Shown one piece after another: positions 1 to 10,632 of a stretch of DNA of 64,000 nucleotides. The notes below the pieces were generated by a model, which saw only the letters and a list, made by a program, of their open reading frames with translations, searched no databases and was not told where the DNA came from. The DNA lies in NCBI GenBank assembly GCA_029204225.1, contig CM055104.1, positions 20,243,761 to 20,307,760 of the forward strand, given 5' to 3'. The position numbers and the translations under genes were made by a program. This stretch comes from Diphasiastrum complanatum. Lineage: Eukaryota > Streptophyta > Lycopodiopsida > Lycopodiales > Lycopodiaceae. Within the stretch, counting starts at the first letter, position 1; the number at the start of each line of letters is the position of its first letter.

Positions 1-415
1 CCAAAACTCATGCAAAGTGGAACGCAATGGATTCTCTACGGATTCAACTGTGGTTCGTTTCGTCAAACATTACTAGAGTGCCAATTGAGTCTAATAGTTC
101 CTAGAAAGTGAAATTCTAGTAACCACTAGCCCTGGTGTTTAAAAGTTCCAAATCTCAACCCTCTCACTGCATTCAACTTTCCTTGATACAAAAGAGACTT
201 TAGTCGGGAAACATTCCTTTTTATAATGAATTGGTTTGATGGACCAACATTTCGTATTTGAATTTACGCGAGTGTATGTACTAGGTAGCGGGCGTGAGCA
301 GGCTCGCTACCAGGTGTAGTGACTGGTCCCTACCTACCGAGCCACTCTGCGGCGAGGTAGGTAGGGAGCACGCAGTACACTGGTAGCGGGCCCGCTCACG
401 CCTGCTATCGGGCAT
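1..415. repeat. Direct repeat copy 1, ending in a hairpin
   Basis: This block matches 4801-5192 in the same orientation, from the shared start near ccaaaactcatg through the hairpin. Most positions agree by eye, with scattered substitutions. Copy 2 is preceded by further coding-like sequence (4627-4800), so copy 1 probably extends left of the window. In the shared frame both copies read PKLM, a residue, then SGTQWIL, after which copy 2 has a stop. I do not recognise the protein. Confidence 0.8.
284..409. repeat. Foldback hairpin, about 126 bp (MITE-like or small-RNA precursor)
   Basis: Outer arms 284-318 and 376-409 are inverted repeats with few mismatches. Inner arms 327-338 (tccctacctacc) and 356-367 are perfectly complementary. 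The loop is about 17 nt (339-355). The block is more GC-rich than its surroundings. A decayed copy lies at 5083-5190. It could be a miniature foldback element or a hairpin RNA source; the sequence does not separate these. Confidence 0.7.
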
Positions 416-688
416 AATTGCCAGTGGGCAGGAAACGCCCTGCCTTGCAATTTGCAGATTGCTAGTTTTCATTTTCAAATCTGGTTTACGAAGAATAATG
501 AGTCATCAAGAATAAGGAGCAGCAATCACAAAATGAAAATAGTTTCATATGCTATCATGTCAACTTATGAAGAACCATTTTGCTTTGAAGATATTTTTGT
601 ATCTCAAAGGTAGATTAAGGCAATACTAGTTGAGTGTGATGCCTTAAAAGATAGCGAAATATGTTTTCCTTGTAAGCTTACATTAATT
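416..688. other. Intergenic to LTR-H internal region, no intact gene
   Basis: The stretch is AT-rich. From about 560 to 650 a broken plus-strand frame reads like the N-terminal motif of a copia reverse transcriptase region (F-E-D-I, then a stop, then K-A-I-L-V-E-C-D-A-L). The same motif recurs at 1300-1380, so this appears to be the start of the first of two tandem modules described in the next entries. Confidence 0.4.
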
Positions 689-1426
689 ATGAAGTCAAGA
701 AAATGGAAATATCTTCATAATGTAGGATCTTTTGGTTTCAATAAGATCATGAATGATGTGTTCATTCATAAAGATGAAAATTGTAAGTTTTCAATCTTAA
801 AGGCAAGTTCTAAACTTCTTATGAGAATAAGTGAAGCATCCAAAGTGGACTCTTATATCCATAAGCAAGTAGTTAGCCTTATTAAGATGGAAATACCTTG
901 TGATTTTAATATTGGAAAAATCATGCCAAATTGTGGTGATTTTTGGACTTATGTTTCTAGCATAAGTAATCTTGATAATTATAAGAAGTGCATATTGAAT
1001 GATCATACTTGTTGTGATCATTATAAGACATGGAGGTCTCAGATTTCCATCAAGAAGGAGCATCATGAAGAAGATTTTAAGGAGTCATCTCAAGGTTCAA
1101 GTGTGCCAAGGATTGAGGAGGGGAGTCCTTCTCATGGTTCAAGTGTGCCAAGGATTGAGGAGGAGAGACCTTCTCAAATTGTGATTCCAAAAAGAAACTC
1201 AAGAAATATGGGTGAGTCCATGTGGGTCACATTTCAAGGGAAAGAGGAGCATATCTCATGTGGTATACATCTCATACTTACTTCTCTTATGTCATTTGAT
1301 AAATCAATTTGCTTTAGTGAGATCATTGCATCTCAAAATTGGAGTAAAGCCATACTAGTTGAGTATGAAGTCTCTCTTGAGAACATAGATGATGTTCTTA
1401 AAAGATTGAAATTTGATTTTAAATAA
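689..1426 (+). CDS. Unknown retroelement ORF, module 1 (245 codons)
   Basis: I do not recognise this ORF. It contains KLLMRISEAS followed by a SYIHKQVVSLIKMEI segment that aligns with KLFMRVSESS and TYLHNEVFNLIRYEI in the next ORF, so the two are tandem copies of one module. A short internal repeat (QGSSVPRIEEG, then HGSSVPRIEEE) sits near residues 134-160. The C-terminal end carries a copia-RT-like motif (ASQNWSKAILVEYE). It lies upstream of a polypurine tract and LTR (2059-2885), so it is probably the 3' internal part of an LTR element rather than a host gene. It overlaps the next ORF by 14 bases in another frame. Confidence 0.45.
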   Translation: MKSRKWKYLHNVGSFGFNKIMNDVFIHKDENCKFSILKASSKLLMRISEASKVDSYIHKQVVSLIKMEIPCDFNIGKIMPNCGDFWTYVSSISNLDNYKKCILNDHTCCDHYKTWRSQISIKKEHHEEDFKESSQGSSVPRIEEGSPSHGSSVPRIEEERPSQIVIPKRNSRNMGESMWVTFQGKEEHISCGIHLILTSLMSFDKSICFSEIIASQNWSKAILVEYEVSLENIDDVLKRLKFDFK

Positions 1427-1928
1427 ATTAGAAAGCAAATGGTTATCTCATCAAATGTATGCTCTTGAGTCATGCAAGAGCAAAAGTGATTTGTTCACTA
1501 ATAGTTTGAAAATTTGTATTGAGGCAAATTGTAAACTCTTTATGAGAGTAAGTGAATCATCTTCTAAAAACACTTATCTCCATAATGAAGTATTTAACCT
1601 CATTAGATATGAGATTATCATGGTAAACAAACATGAAGATATGATGCAAATGCTTTGTTATTATGGCATGCATAGTCTTGCCAATTTGGATGAGTCTAAT
1701 TCTCTAGATCATGGTAACATGATGTTAGATCTTTGTGATCCTAATAAGTCAAGAAGAAATCTTTATTTTCTGATGGAGGAGCATGCACATGAAGAAGGAG
1801 CAAGCCTCAAGGTCAAGCATCTACATAAAATTTGGAAGGAATCATTTTTGGAGGTGCTAAGATGGTGCAAAGCTCTCAAGTTCGTCAAAGATGTCAACAT
1901 CAAAGAAGCACTTTCATGGATATGGTGA
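1413..1928 (+). CDS. Unknown retroelement ORF, module 2 (171 codons)
   Basis: This is a diverged copy of the preceding module in a shifted frame. The shared block is K-L-F-M-R-V-S-E-S-S followed by Y-L-H-N-E-V-F-N-L-I-R. After residue 130 it becomes basic and helical with no known motif. Coding-like sequence drifts on in another frame to about 2036, just before the polypurine tract. The frame change between modules suggests an old frameshift in one longer ORF. Confidence 0.4.
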   Translation: MILNKLESKWLSHQMYALESCKSKSDLFTNSLKICIEANCKLFMRVSESSSKNTYLHNEVFNLIRYEIIMVNKHEDMMQMLCYYGMHSLANLDESNSLDHGNMMLDLCDPNKSRRNLYFLMEEHAHEEGASLKVKHLHKIWKESFLEVLRWCKALKFVKDVNIKEALSWIW

Positions 1929-2058
1929 TTCTAGATCAACATCAAGCTCATTGGCTGATCTTCACACCTTTTGAACTAGCAAAGACCAATTCAGCAATGG
2001 AGTCAAATTCAAGATCATCATGTTTTCCATCAAGCTAGATTTACCAAGCTAGATTTTT

Positions 2059-2885
2059 GAGGAGTGTGAAAAATGCAAAAATAAGCTTGGTAGAGGCCAA
2101 AAATCATGTATATATGATGATTACACATGTGTGGAGCCTGTTCTCACGTGTAAAAATAGTGTACTTGTCATGTACCATAATCATATAGGTTGTACATATG
2201 ATTTGATTTAAGTTCTAGTGGCTAAAAAGGCCAAAAACTAGTTTTCTAGACAAATGACACATGGCATCAATCTATTGATTGCATGAGCCACATCCTTTGG
2301 TTAGGTGTCATATCACATGTGTAGAGGACAGCTCACACGTGTGGAATAAGGTGAAGTAGGCAAATTTTGACTTCTAGAAGATTTCCAAGTAGATCTCTAT
2401 ATAGAAGAAAAATGGACCAAAAATGCTCAAAATAGAAGGTTTTGTCCAAGTGTCAATTTTGCATGATGAATCATAATATGACAAAGCACCTTCACACATG
2501 TGGGATCAGAGGGATGATCAGTACCATGAGCTCCCTTTTATTGTACATATAGAGCCACATTTGGCCATAATCATTGTGAGACACCAATCTTGGTTTTGGA
2601 AGCAATTTTGAGTGATTCTCTCCATTTGTCTACATTTGTTTTAATTGTTTTGAGGTTCTATCAATGTGTACTTGATTTTCAGGTTGGATTCCGTACTCAA
2701 CAGTGTTTCACATGTGTGAAAGCAGAAAGTCAATTAATGATTGTTCTTGTTAGGATTTTGTGTCTAGAATTGATTTAGATTGATCTTAATCTCAAGTAGA
2801 TTGATAGATCAAGTAATCTAACAACCAATCCCTCTTGAGGATCAAATTAGGATCCACTCTTGGTCCTTTTTGTACTTTTTACACA
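2059..2885 (+). mobile_element. Polypurine tract and 3' LTR of an LTR-H element
   Basis: gaggag (2059-2064) directly precedes TGTGAA. The block from 2065 ends near tttttacaca at 2885. Similar starts occur at 49374 and 62596 (tgtga, then gcaaaaat, then agcttgg). Several acacgtg or acatgtg motifs are spread through it. No primer-binding site follows, so this is a 3' LTR. It abuts copia-2 sequence at 2886, which suggests insertion into, or joining with, a copia-2 copy. Confidence 0.55.
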
Positions 2886-3460
2886 ATTTCTTGACTCCAT
2901 CGTAAGGTGCAATAGAAGAGAAAGAATCCTTGGAGCTACACATATGTGAAGAGGCTCCACTATCAATATACTATAAGCCTTTCTTCTTGAAATGAGTGGA
3001 TGAGAAGCTAGAGACCATAAGGGATCCCTCTCCATCACTTGCAATAGTGTCTTCCTTCTCATTGGTGATGTTGGCTTGCTTGAGTTGATTCTTCTTCTTG
3101 AAGCAATTGGTGGCATAATGGTCTTTCTTGCCACAATAAAAGCACGTGATCTCTTCTTCTTGAGCTTGGATGATGGAGCATTAGAGGAATCATCTTCCTC
3201 CTCATCTTCCTCTTTGGATTTGGCTTTGTCCTTGCTTGAGGATTGTTGAAATTGGTTCTTGCTCCTCCTTTGTGCTTGTCCTTGGCAAAGAGGGCTTTTC
3301 CATCATTATGAGTGAGAGAAAGCTTGTCCATCCTCAAGAGCTTGTACTCTTGTCTTGATTCTTTAGAAATTAGCACACTTTGAAGAGCCTCCAAACTTGG
3401 TAGCTCCTCCTTAATGGCATAGGATTTTGATTTCTAAGAGTGAGGAGCCTAGAGGTGTTC
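2886..3460 (-). pseudogene. Copia-2 gag-protease fragment
   Basis: On the minus strand this matches the copia-2 polyprotein at 36030-36770: the gag C-terminal part, the zinc-knuckle region and the start of protease. The knuckle frame is broken, protease is disrupted, and a deletion near 3427 joins distant gag segments. It then runs straight into LTR sequence at 3461. It is a decayed, internally deleted copy. Confidence 0.8.
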
Positions 3461-4093
3461 ATGTACTTGTGATCTCCTAAGGTGTGTAGATGCACCAAGC
3501 TCAAGACTAGATTGAGATTCAAGATCTATCTTCCAACTCTCATTCACACGTGTGGGAAGTGTTCCAAAAATAATCTAAGTAGAAACAAGCTGCTCTCCTA
3601 AGGTAGAAAGAGAAAATCATCATGAGCTCCCGAGTAGAGAGAGAAAGCTAGAAAACCAATCACTCACAAAATCCACTCAATTTCAAAATCAATTAGATCG
3701 AAATGAGAAGTACAATGATACTAGTAGATCCACGAGCTACCAATATGCTTAACTATGATTGGACCACACTTTTGCCACCTCTTAATCCTATTGGACCATT
3801 GATCCATTCACCTCTAAATTCTATTGGACCATTTTCAAGCAAACCTCAAATTCTATTGGACCCCTCAAGGTTCCACCTCTAAATCCTATTGGACCTCTTG
3901 AATTTCATAAAAAAAAAAGTATTACACTTGTCTACACTCTAATTGGCAGGAATTTAGCCTCTTACTCTATTTTGGCTAAATAGTGGCATTACAAGTGGAA
4001 ATGGGTAATTTGCCATCTATGCCAAATTTGGTCCTATCAATATCCTACACCTAGATGCTTGATATAAAAAACCTAAGACCCCTATATCTAACA
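3461..4093 (-). mobile_element. Truncated copia-2 LTR
   Basis: It matches the LTRs at 34705-35409 and 37829-38533 but lacks about the first 32 bp (plus-strand sense). It contains the ATTGG minisatellite (3760-3900). The far edge reads cccctatatctaaca, equivalent to the family's TGTTAG-type end on the minus strand. Confidence 0.75.
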
Positions 4094-4800
4094 TAGATAA
4101 TCTTTTTCAATTCTTCACAGACATGTGTCCGCTATCATTGCTCATGCCATTTACATATATGTAGCCTAATAATCGAATGTCCTTTGTATCTTACATTTGC
4201 CTCATTATTGTGGTATCCTTGGAGGATGGGATCCTTATATAACATTCCAATCCTAAGACACTCTCACACTTTTGGACTACACCATGTATGATTTCTTTGG
4301 GTGGTTGGTGAACAAATCTACTTCTGTTGACCTTACAAATTGGGGTTGCACTTGTCCCTAGCGGGCAATGGCTCCTTTTACTTGAAACATGTTGCGGAGG
4401 ATGTGTAAAGATTCGAGAACTATACAAGCAACAAGGATTGAGGATATGACTTTCACTCACTACAACAACTATGCATAAGTTAAATGGCTAAGACAATAAG
4501 ACAAGGCTAGTGCTTTGGTGTGGCACGAAGGAGGAGCAAACACAATTCTCCTCTCACCACGAAAAAAATAGGATGCTTGTTGATTGGCCTGTAGAATAAG
4601 CATCTCACAAGGATGAGTGCCAATAATTGATCCCCTCTGAGTGTATTGGGCAGGTGCATGATCCATCGACTGTGGCTCTGCCCAATTTTCTCTTTATGTT
4701 AAACCAATTGCTATCATGCAAACTCACAAAAGAACTTTATGGGATTTTGCAAGGTATATTTGATGGTGAGTTCTTTAACTTCATCCCAGTTCCTTCATGC
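4094..4800. repeat. Relic block; 4185-4380 resembles part of the U1 inverted-repeat arms
   Basis: 4185-4380 is a diverged copy of right-arm sequence near 28652-28880 in the same orientation. Shared pieces include tgcctcattattgtgg, the gtatccttggaggatgg region and the cttacaaattggggt region. The minus-strand translation keeps ICKVNR and QKCESVL, against VCKINR and QKCECIL in the arms. The remainder, 4400-4800, has a plus-strand open frame at 4627-4839 that runs into repeat copy 2. No function is recognised. Confidence 0.5.
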
Positions 4801-5192
4801 CCAAAACTCATGGAAAGTGGAACGCAATGGATTCTCTAGGGATCCAACTGTGGTTCATTTTGTCAAACATTATTAGAGTGCCAATTGAGACTAATAGTTC
4901 CTAGAAGGTGAAATTCTAGTAACCATTAGCCCTGGTGTTTAAAAGTTCCAAATTTCAACCCTCTCACTGAATTCAACCTTCCTTGATACGAAAGAGACTT
5001 TAGTCAGGAAACATTCCTTTCTATAATGAATTGGTTTGATGGACCAGCATTTTGTATTTGAGTTTATGCGAGTGTAATGTACTAGGTAGCAGACATGAGC
5101 AGGCTTGCTACCAGGTGTAGTGAGTGGTCCCTACCTATTGAGCCGCTCTATGATGAGGTAGGGAGGGAGCACGCAGTACACCGATAGCAGGC
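4801..5192. repeat. Direct repeat copy 2, with degraded hairpin
   Basis: Second copy of 1-415. The hairpin homolog at 5083-5190 has lost much of its pairing through substitutions. The copy stops abruptly at 5192, where a Ty3 LTR end (tgttgtaaag) begins, so the retroelement truncated or interrupted it. Confidence 0.8.
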
Positions 5193-5345
5193 TGTTGTAA
5201 AGCTACCTTTACAAGCTTTACTTTCGGCACCACTGGCGCCAGCATTGTCCCTAGTTCCAGCAGCGCCACTGCTACTCCCGGCACCATTGTGACCAGAATC
5301 CAGTCGGCGCCAAGTTCCTATGGTTGAAAAACTTTGATCGGTTCT
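5193..5345 (-). mobile_element. gypsy-1 LTR end (3' LTR remnant)
   Basis: It starts tgttgtaaagct on the plus strand and is rich in ggcgcc motifs, matching the first 150 bp of the insertion at 31048-32233. On the minus strand it lies downstream of gag, so it is the terminal part of a 3' LTR ending in ...ttacaaca. All of pol is missing between gag and this LTR. Confidence 0.65.
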
Positions 5346-5373
5346 AGCGAAGTCCAGAGAGCTCGGATCGCAA

Positions 5374-6388
5374 TCACCTCACACGATGTAAATTAGTGGA
5401 AGGCTCAGAGGATAGGTCAGGCTCATCAGAAATATGAATGTAGATATCGGAACCATCTGGAGTAGTGCCCTCATGGTAAAAAACAGTAGTAGTAGTAGGG
5501 AGAGGTTGATGGCAATCACGGGCAAAATAATCATGACTCTTACAACGAAAGCAAAGACGCTGCTGCTGAAGGTCGGCGAACTGGAGCAGAAGGGGCAGGT
5601 GTAGGGGTGGACGCAGCGGGAAAAGATGAAGTAGAAGGATGGGGTTGGGAGAAGTATCAAGGAATTGTGTTAGAGTACTTATGCTGTAAAGTACTGGTAA
5701 GAGACATCGCCTCAACAAGTGTGGGAGGACAGAAGGAAAAAACATCATAACGTAAAGCACCATGAAGCCCAGCAATGTAATGAGAAATAAGCTCAGTGGG
5801 CTGTAGATCTGTGAAAATATAAGAAAGCTCCATAAACTGATATGTATAAGAAGCAAGATCACTGGTCTGAGTGAGACTACGGAATGTATCACGTTGGCGG
5901 TCGAGCCACGGAGGGTCAATCATAGCATGACGGAGGTCACGGCGAAAAGTATGCCATAAATGGAGCCCTTCCCGATCAGGATCAGCTCTATAAACTCGCC
6001 ACCACATGGTGGCACGTCCATCTAAATGTAAAGCAGCCAACTGGATCTTCTGGGGATCAATCTTAGGGTAGATCTGAAAATATTTGTCAAGATTAGCAAA
6101 CCAATTCTCTAATAAGTTCCCGTCAGAGGAACCGGAATAGGTAGCAAGCTGTACCCTATCACGAAAGTCTCGAGCAAAGTGTGGCTCAGGAAGTGGGGGA
6201 CATGAAAAGAAACTAGGAGATGGGTTAGGTGGAATGAACGGTCCACCACCAGGCTGACTAGCAGAGGAAGATGGAAATCCAAATGAATGCGAAGAGATGG
6301 AACAATAGCGATTATGTATATTAAAGCTGTAGTAACAACTTTGGCACCGTTTTTGGCAACAAAATTTTGTAAACTTGTCAAAAACCAA
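5374..6388 (-). pseudogene. Ty3/gypsy gag polyprotein remnant
   Basis: The minus-strand frame 6388-5657 has the classic Ty3 gag (capsid) region: a LATYSGSSDGNLLENWF segment, then LAALHLDGRATMWWRVY, then a QTSDLASYTYQFMELSYIF segment. A second frame downstream (about 5600-5374) carries a zinc-knuckle-like CFRCKSHDYFARDC, in which the expected knuckle histidine position holds tyrosine. Two frames are needed, so at least one frameshift is present. Protease, reverse transcriptase and integrase are absent. Ty3 gag forms the virus-like particle that packages element RNA; this copy is dead or at best supplies partial gag. Confidence 0.85.
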
Positions 6389-6760
6389 AAATTCTATTTT
6401 TTTTAATTTTTTGCTTCTTTTTTATTGAGTTTCCGCCCTATTTTCTATTCTCTATACTTCAATCTGAATAGGTGGGATTGTAGAGCATTGAAAGGCCTTT
6501 CTTTCCATTTAATTGTTTTTTAATTCCGTTTAGTATTGAACAAGTTATAAATTTTTGAAATTGGCAACAAAATTTTGTAAACTTGTCAAAAATCAGAAAC
6601 TTCTAGATTTTTGTATTTTTTTTAGCCCTGTTTGATTCATTTTTTGCCCTACCTTCTATTCTCTATAATTCCATTTGAATAGCTAAAGCTGTAGAGCAAT
6701 AAAAGGGCTTTTTAGAGATATAATTTTTTTTATTTCATTAAATATTGAGGAAGTTACAAA
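6340..6760 (-). repeat. Leader tandem repeat, two units of about 220 bp
   Basis: Units begin near 6354 and 6563 with ggcaacaaaattttgtaaac and end with a phrase like agtattgaacaagttataaa. They lie upstream of the minus-strand gag, in the untranslated leader. The same repeats occur without gag at 33960-34570. Confidence 0.7.
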
Positions 6761-7309
6761 TTTTTGCACGTGGATTGGCAATTGATGAGTGTTAAACTAT
6801 TAAGCATTTTCCCATGGGAGATCTCTTCCAAGCATATGAGGAACAAATCACCTCTAGATCAATCAAGCAAGCAACACTCCTTGCTCCAAGAAGTAAAAAG
6901 AGACGAAAAAACCTCAAGATTTAGAAAGAGAATGGCACAAAGAAAGTATGCAAAAGCAATGAGATAGAGCAATTATTTCAAACTCATGTAGATACCTACA
7001 AGAAAGTGGCAATTCTATTGTAACTATCTTATGCATGATATTTTTATGAGCTAGGTAGTATATGTTTTTCTTCCTATCAAAATTAGCTTTGTCTAACATG
7101 TACCTCCACTTAATCCATTGTCTAGGAGTACCTTGTCCTATCTATGCCCTACTTGGCATGTAATCATTTTCGAAATATCTCCATTTGTCCATGACCAAGC
7201 TCTCATGGCCAAGTATCTAAGACAAAGTCCTATGTCATGTGTGTAACTTATTCTAATGTGTCTAACTATGGTTCTAGAGTTATGATGGATTTAGTATCCA
7301 ACACTGCCA
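6761..7309. other. No gene recognised
   Basis: AT-rich sequence. Short open frames (for example 6764-6967, basic and Ser/Lys-rich) have no family features and no support from repeat copies. I see no RNA gene or LTR edge. Confidence 0.5.
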
Positions 7310-7690
7310 CTAGTCCAAGACATGCATAGACCCACCATCTTCTAGAGGATAATGACTATAAAAGAAAGTTAGTAACATCTTATGAGACGATGACCTTCTT
7401 GGGTGGTCTATCGACCTCAAAATAGGTGAAGTGTTCTATGTTGATGTAGTTCATTTGATTTTCTCAATAGCTTCCCTCTGAAGCCATAGATGATTTTGCC
7501 ATGATGGACTCCTTGCCATTAACCATGAGCTACTAATATTGTCCATGGAAACAATTTTATGGGAAACGATGATACTTGAGCTTGGTCCCCATGCTATGAT
7601 TAATTGTTTCTTTTGCCTATTTTGTTTGATGAGGTACAAATAACATAATCTAAGAGTTTCTTCATTTCCAATGGTCATGACTCCAAAAAT
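7310..7690 (-). repeat. Family F relic
   Basis: It is the inverted copy of 44656-45010, with high similarity. A minus-strand frame (7678-7451) contains a LIIAWGPSSSIIVSHKIV segment and continues as EVDRPPKKVIVS after stops. The protein is not recognised. The copy abuts LTR C at 7691. Confidence 0.55.
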
Positions 7691-8439
7691 TGTTGGAAAT
7701 ATGTGACAATGACGTCAAATGATTATTCCATAGAAAGTTGATAGTGATATGAATGCATATAATGCATAACATAATCACGCACACTGCACTGAGCTACAAC
7801 AAATTATCATTCAGAAATTGTAAAATTAAGGAATGAATGACAACAACTTAGTCTGATTTAGATCTTTCAACTAATGAAAGTAGGATGCAACAAATTATAA
7901 TAAGATGAATGAAGTTGCAAACTTAATCTGTTTATTATAAAATTTGAATAGTAGAAGAGGAATGCTTTTGCTATCTTATTCTAATAAGATGAAACAAATT
8001 GTTTCGTTTATTCTGCTACATAAGTCGCTCATATATATACTATATTCACGATAGCTTAATACAAATCGTCTAAACTTATCAACAGGAATAACAAATCAAC
8101 TCAAAAAGACAATGAAATTTGAGAGACTTTGACCACTTGACAAGCTTTCTTTTAAAATTAAAATCTATACACTAGATCTATTCTTGTATAGTGGCTGGCA
8201 CAATCCTTCTATTTGACATGTCCCAATATTTTGAATATTTGAATATTCTTCTAATTTCATTTGACAATTTTTTGAATTTGAAAATATTTGGACATCTTTT
8301 GGACTGTGTGAACTTCAATGTATTTCTGCAGACTGTTCAAACTTACGTATAAACCTACAAACTATAAGAAAAGATGATATACAAGTATTCATAGTTATCA
8401 TCATTATTATCAATTTCAATCAAAAATAGAAATCCAACA
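7691..8439 (-). mobile_element. LTR C (749 bp), 3' LTR of a minus-strand element
   Basis: It starts TGTTGG and ends CCAACA, a 6-bp terminal inverted repeat. On the minus strand it is preceded by a polypurine tract (aagggagag, 8440-8448), so it is a 3' LTR. A partial plus-strand copy with the same tract is at 57620-58154. Confidence 0.75.
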
Positions 8440-8660
8440 CTCTCCCTTAATGTGGATCCTAAACATTTGATGTTTCAAAATTAGCACATTGTTAAATTTG
8501 GAATGATTGTCGATTGCTAATGCTCGCAAAAAAATAGAATGATCTTTGCAAAGATCGCCATGTGTAGATCCTTAAGATCCTATTGCATGGGCCAAAAGTA
8601 TGGAGCCAAACCACCTTGGCAAGTGTAGTAGAAGCTGAAAGTCAAACACTGATTACAAGA
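8440..8660 (-). pseudogene. Copia pol 3'-end relic
   Basis: The minus-strand sequence is homologous to the pol tails at 20050-20200 and 32330-32480, whose conserved reading is a FTKALAI-type motif (the usual end of copia RNase H). Here it is interrupted by deletions. It joins chromovirus LTR sequence near 8660. Confidence 0.5.
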
Positions 8661-9004
8661 GATGAGAGGTTTCTAGCAACTGAAAACCAAAATAGAAGTG
8701 GGGGAGGGCGAGTTCCTACAATATATATAGACTCTTGGAAGTCTAGAAATATTTCATATAGGACTCCAATTTTCAATCACGTACTTTTTATCATCTCTAC
8801 ATGCATATAAAGCCACCAATCACCATGCCATAGCTCCACATGTCCTGATGCGTGTGCTTGGGTCCTCACAAGGTTATTATTTATATTTTTGGCCTAGTTT
8901 GGAGTGACGAGCCATAACTAATAAACTCGCACACTGAAGTGTCAAATATCCATGTCAAGGATTATTTTGAATCCTCTAAATTGTTCATGGACGTAATATT
9001 CTTC
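8661..9004 (-). mobile_element. Chromovirus (Ty3) LTR fragment
   Basis: On the minus strand a polypurine-like aagggaggaagaa is followed by tattacgtcc. The block through ggaactcgccctccccca matches 32601-32940 and is related to the LTR at 25431. It is truncated where it meets copia sequence. Confidence 0.6.
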
Positions 9005-9423
9005 CTCCCTTAAATAGGTTCTATCCTCAAAACATAAAAGAAAAATTAGAAACCAATTCTCTAACTTTCCACACTTACCTACAAAATCATTCTCATTCGC
9101 AAGACCTAAAATATCAAATAAGTACTCAAAAAGAAAATGATTTTTCAAATGTTTATCTCTGCTCTAGAGTACAATCTCAAGTTTGAAAAGTCCACTCAGT
9201 GAAAAAAATTTCAATTGGGTATAATTCTCTGCAAATCAATAACATCACCTTCATGTGAATCAATTTAAATGAAACACTAGGTTGAGTCATCACCTTTCTC
9301 TAGAGATCCGAATTCAGAAGAAAAACAAGCAATTATAGTCCAAAATTATCTACAATTTTGTTGATACGAATACCTTTAGAACATCCAAAATTCTAAGGCA
9401 TATTAGTTCATCATACTAGAATC
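9005..9423 (-). pseudogene. Chromovirus integrase chromodomain tail
   Basis: The minus-strand frame 9148-8942 reads FEYLFDILGLANEND, then CGKLENWF, then FEDRTYLREEE. This fits the degraded end of a chromodomain (EYLVKWKG-type) and the C-terminal FEDK-type motif just before the polypurine tract. A plus-strand paralog is at 25260-25430. The upstream portion has no clean frame. Confidence 0.55.
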
Positions 9424-10620
9424 TGTTGGATTTATCTCCTTTACTCTCCTAAATCCTATGTTAATCTGCCTCCATTCATGCTGCTGCATTTTTACTTGTC
9501 GCACAATCTACATATTTACATGTAAAGTAAGATAGACGAATAAAACGTGACTGTCTGCATAAATACAAGTGAATTTCCACAGGCGAGATAGGCGAAAAAG
9601 ACGACACTGCCCCACAAATGCCAAAGGTGTCCTTCACGTTTTAGGATACCCTATAAATCAGTTTTTAAGACATTTGTCAGAGTGTTGCATTTTTTGCATC
9701 TTCATCAACGTTAACTTTAGTGGAGGCTGACATCACGGCCTTCTCACGCTCATCCCATGCAACTGTGCAATTAGATTTGACAACGACAGCAGCCACCCAC
9801 GATCTCCCACAGACAGCACATCCAGTTTGTACTTTCTTCATCTGCACACCTGTAAAAATTATGTATATATATTGAATACCATCTTCATATTCACATACCA
9901 GATGTGAGAAACAAGCATCAAGTGTATGAAACAATACACAACATCAGAAGCTTATCAGAGATAGACTAAGTAGATGCTTTCGTGCATCAATTCTTTGTAT
10001 TGTAAGTAATAGGCTTATCACTTTTACAAATTGGATTAACTTTGTGAAGCACACGGTTTCGTCCACTATTGTCTTGTGCTCACCTGCATTATTGACCTGT
10101 ATATTTCGCTATACTTAATATGATTACAGCACTGTTATTCTGCGTTCAGATTTGTGTCAATATTGCTATGCTTTTTTTCTACATTCTGTTTGACTTTCAT
10201 ATTGCTTAATCTGGTAGTCTATTCTTCACGAATTATTATTAGTCTAGCTGTTCACGATTTATATTTAGTCTTGCCTTTTGCGACTAATTCGCGACTGATT
10301 ATCAGTCGAGCTCAGTCTAGCTCTTCGCGAATTATTTGCGACTAATAATTTGTCTAGCTGTTCGTGACAAATTATCTTTCTGATGTTTTTGATGCTTAAT
10401 ATTTGGCTATGTAATCAGATCGAACGTGATTTTAATCACTATTGTTCTGTTCGTGTCTGATAGGCGTAGTCATGTTTAAGAAAAGAGTGAGATAGCTTAG
10501 TCCACTCCGCACAAACACTTTCCATTCAAGTTCATTTCTTTTTCGAGTTTCGACTTCACTTCTTTTCGTGTTCGTTTCTTTTCAAGCTATTTTCATTTCT
10601 CACACCTCTCTTTTCCAACA
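9424..10620 (+). mobile_element. Copia A 5' LTR, full length (1197 bp)
   Basis: It starts TGTTGG and ends CCAACA, immediately followed by a primer-binding site. Partial minus-strand copies are at 43758-44655, 58155-59078 and 63796-64000. The 3' half contains repeated tcgcga or ttcgcgac motifs (10220-10370). No TATA box is asserted. Confidence 0.85.
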
Positions 10621-10632
10621 TGGTATCAGAGC
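10621..10632 (+). other. Primer-binding site, initiator tRNA-Met
   Basis: tggtatcagagc is complementary to the 3' end of plant initiator tRNA-Met and sits directly after the copia A LTR. Confidence 0.9.

Noticed and set aside
281-478. 65-codon minus frame over the hairpin
   Set aside because: The inverted repeat structure explains the openness; no family features, and the copy at 5083 is not open in the same frame.
7691-8439. Solo LTR with target duplication
   Set aside because: A polypurine tract and pol tail abut it on the minus-strand upstream side, so it is a 3' LTR of an element, not solo.
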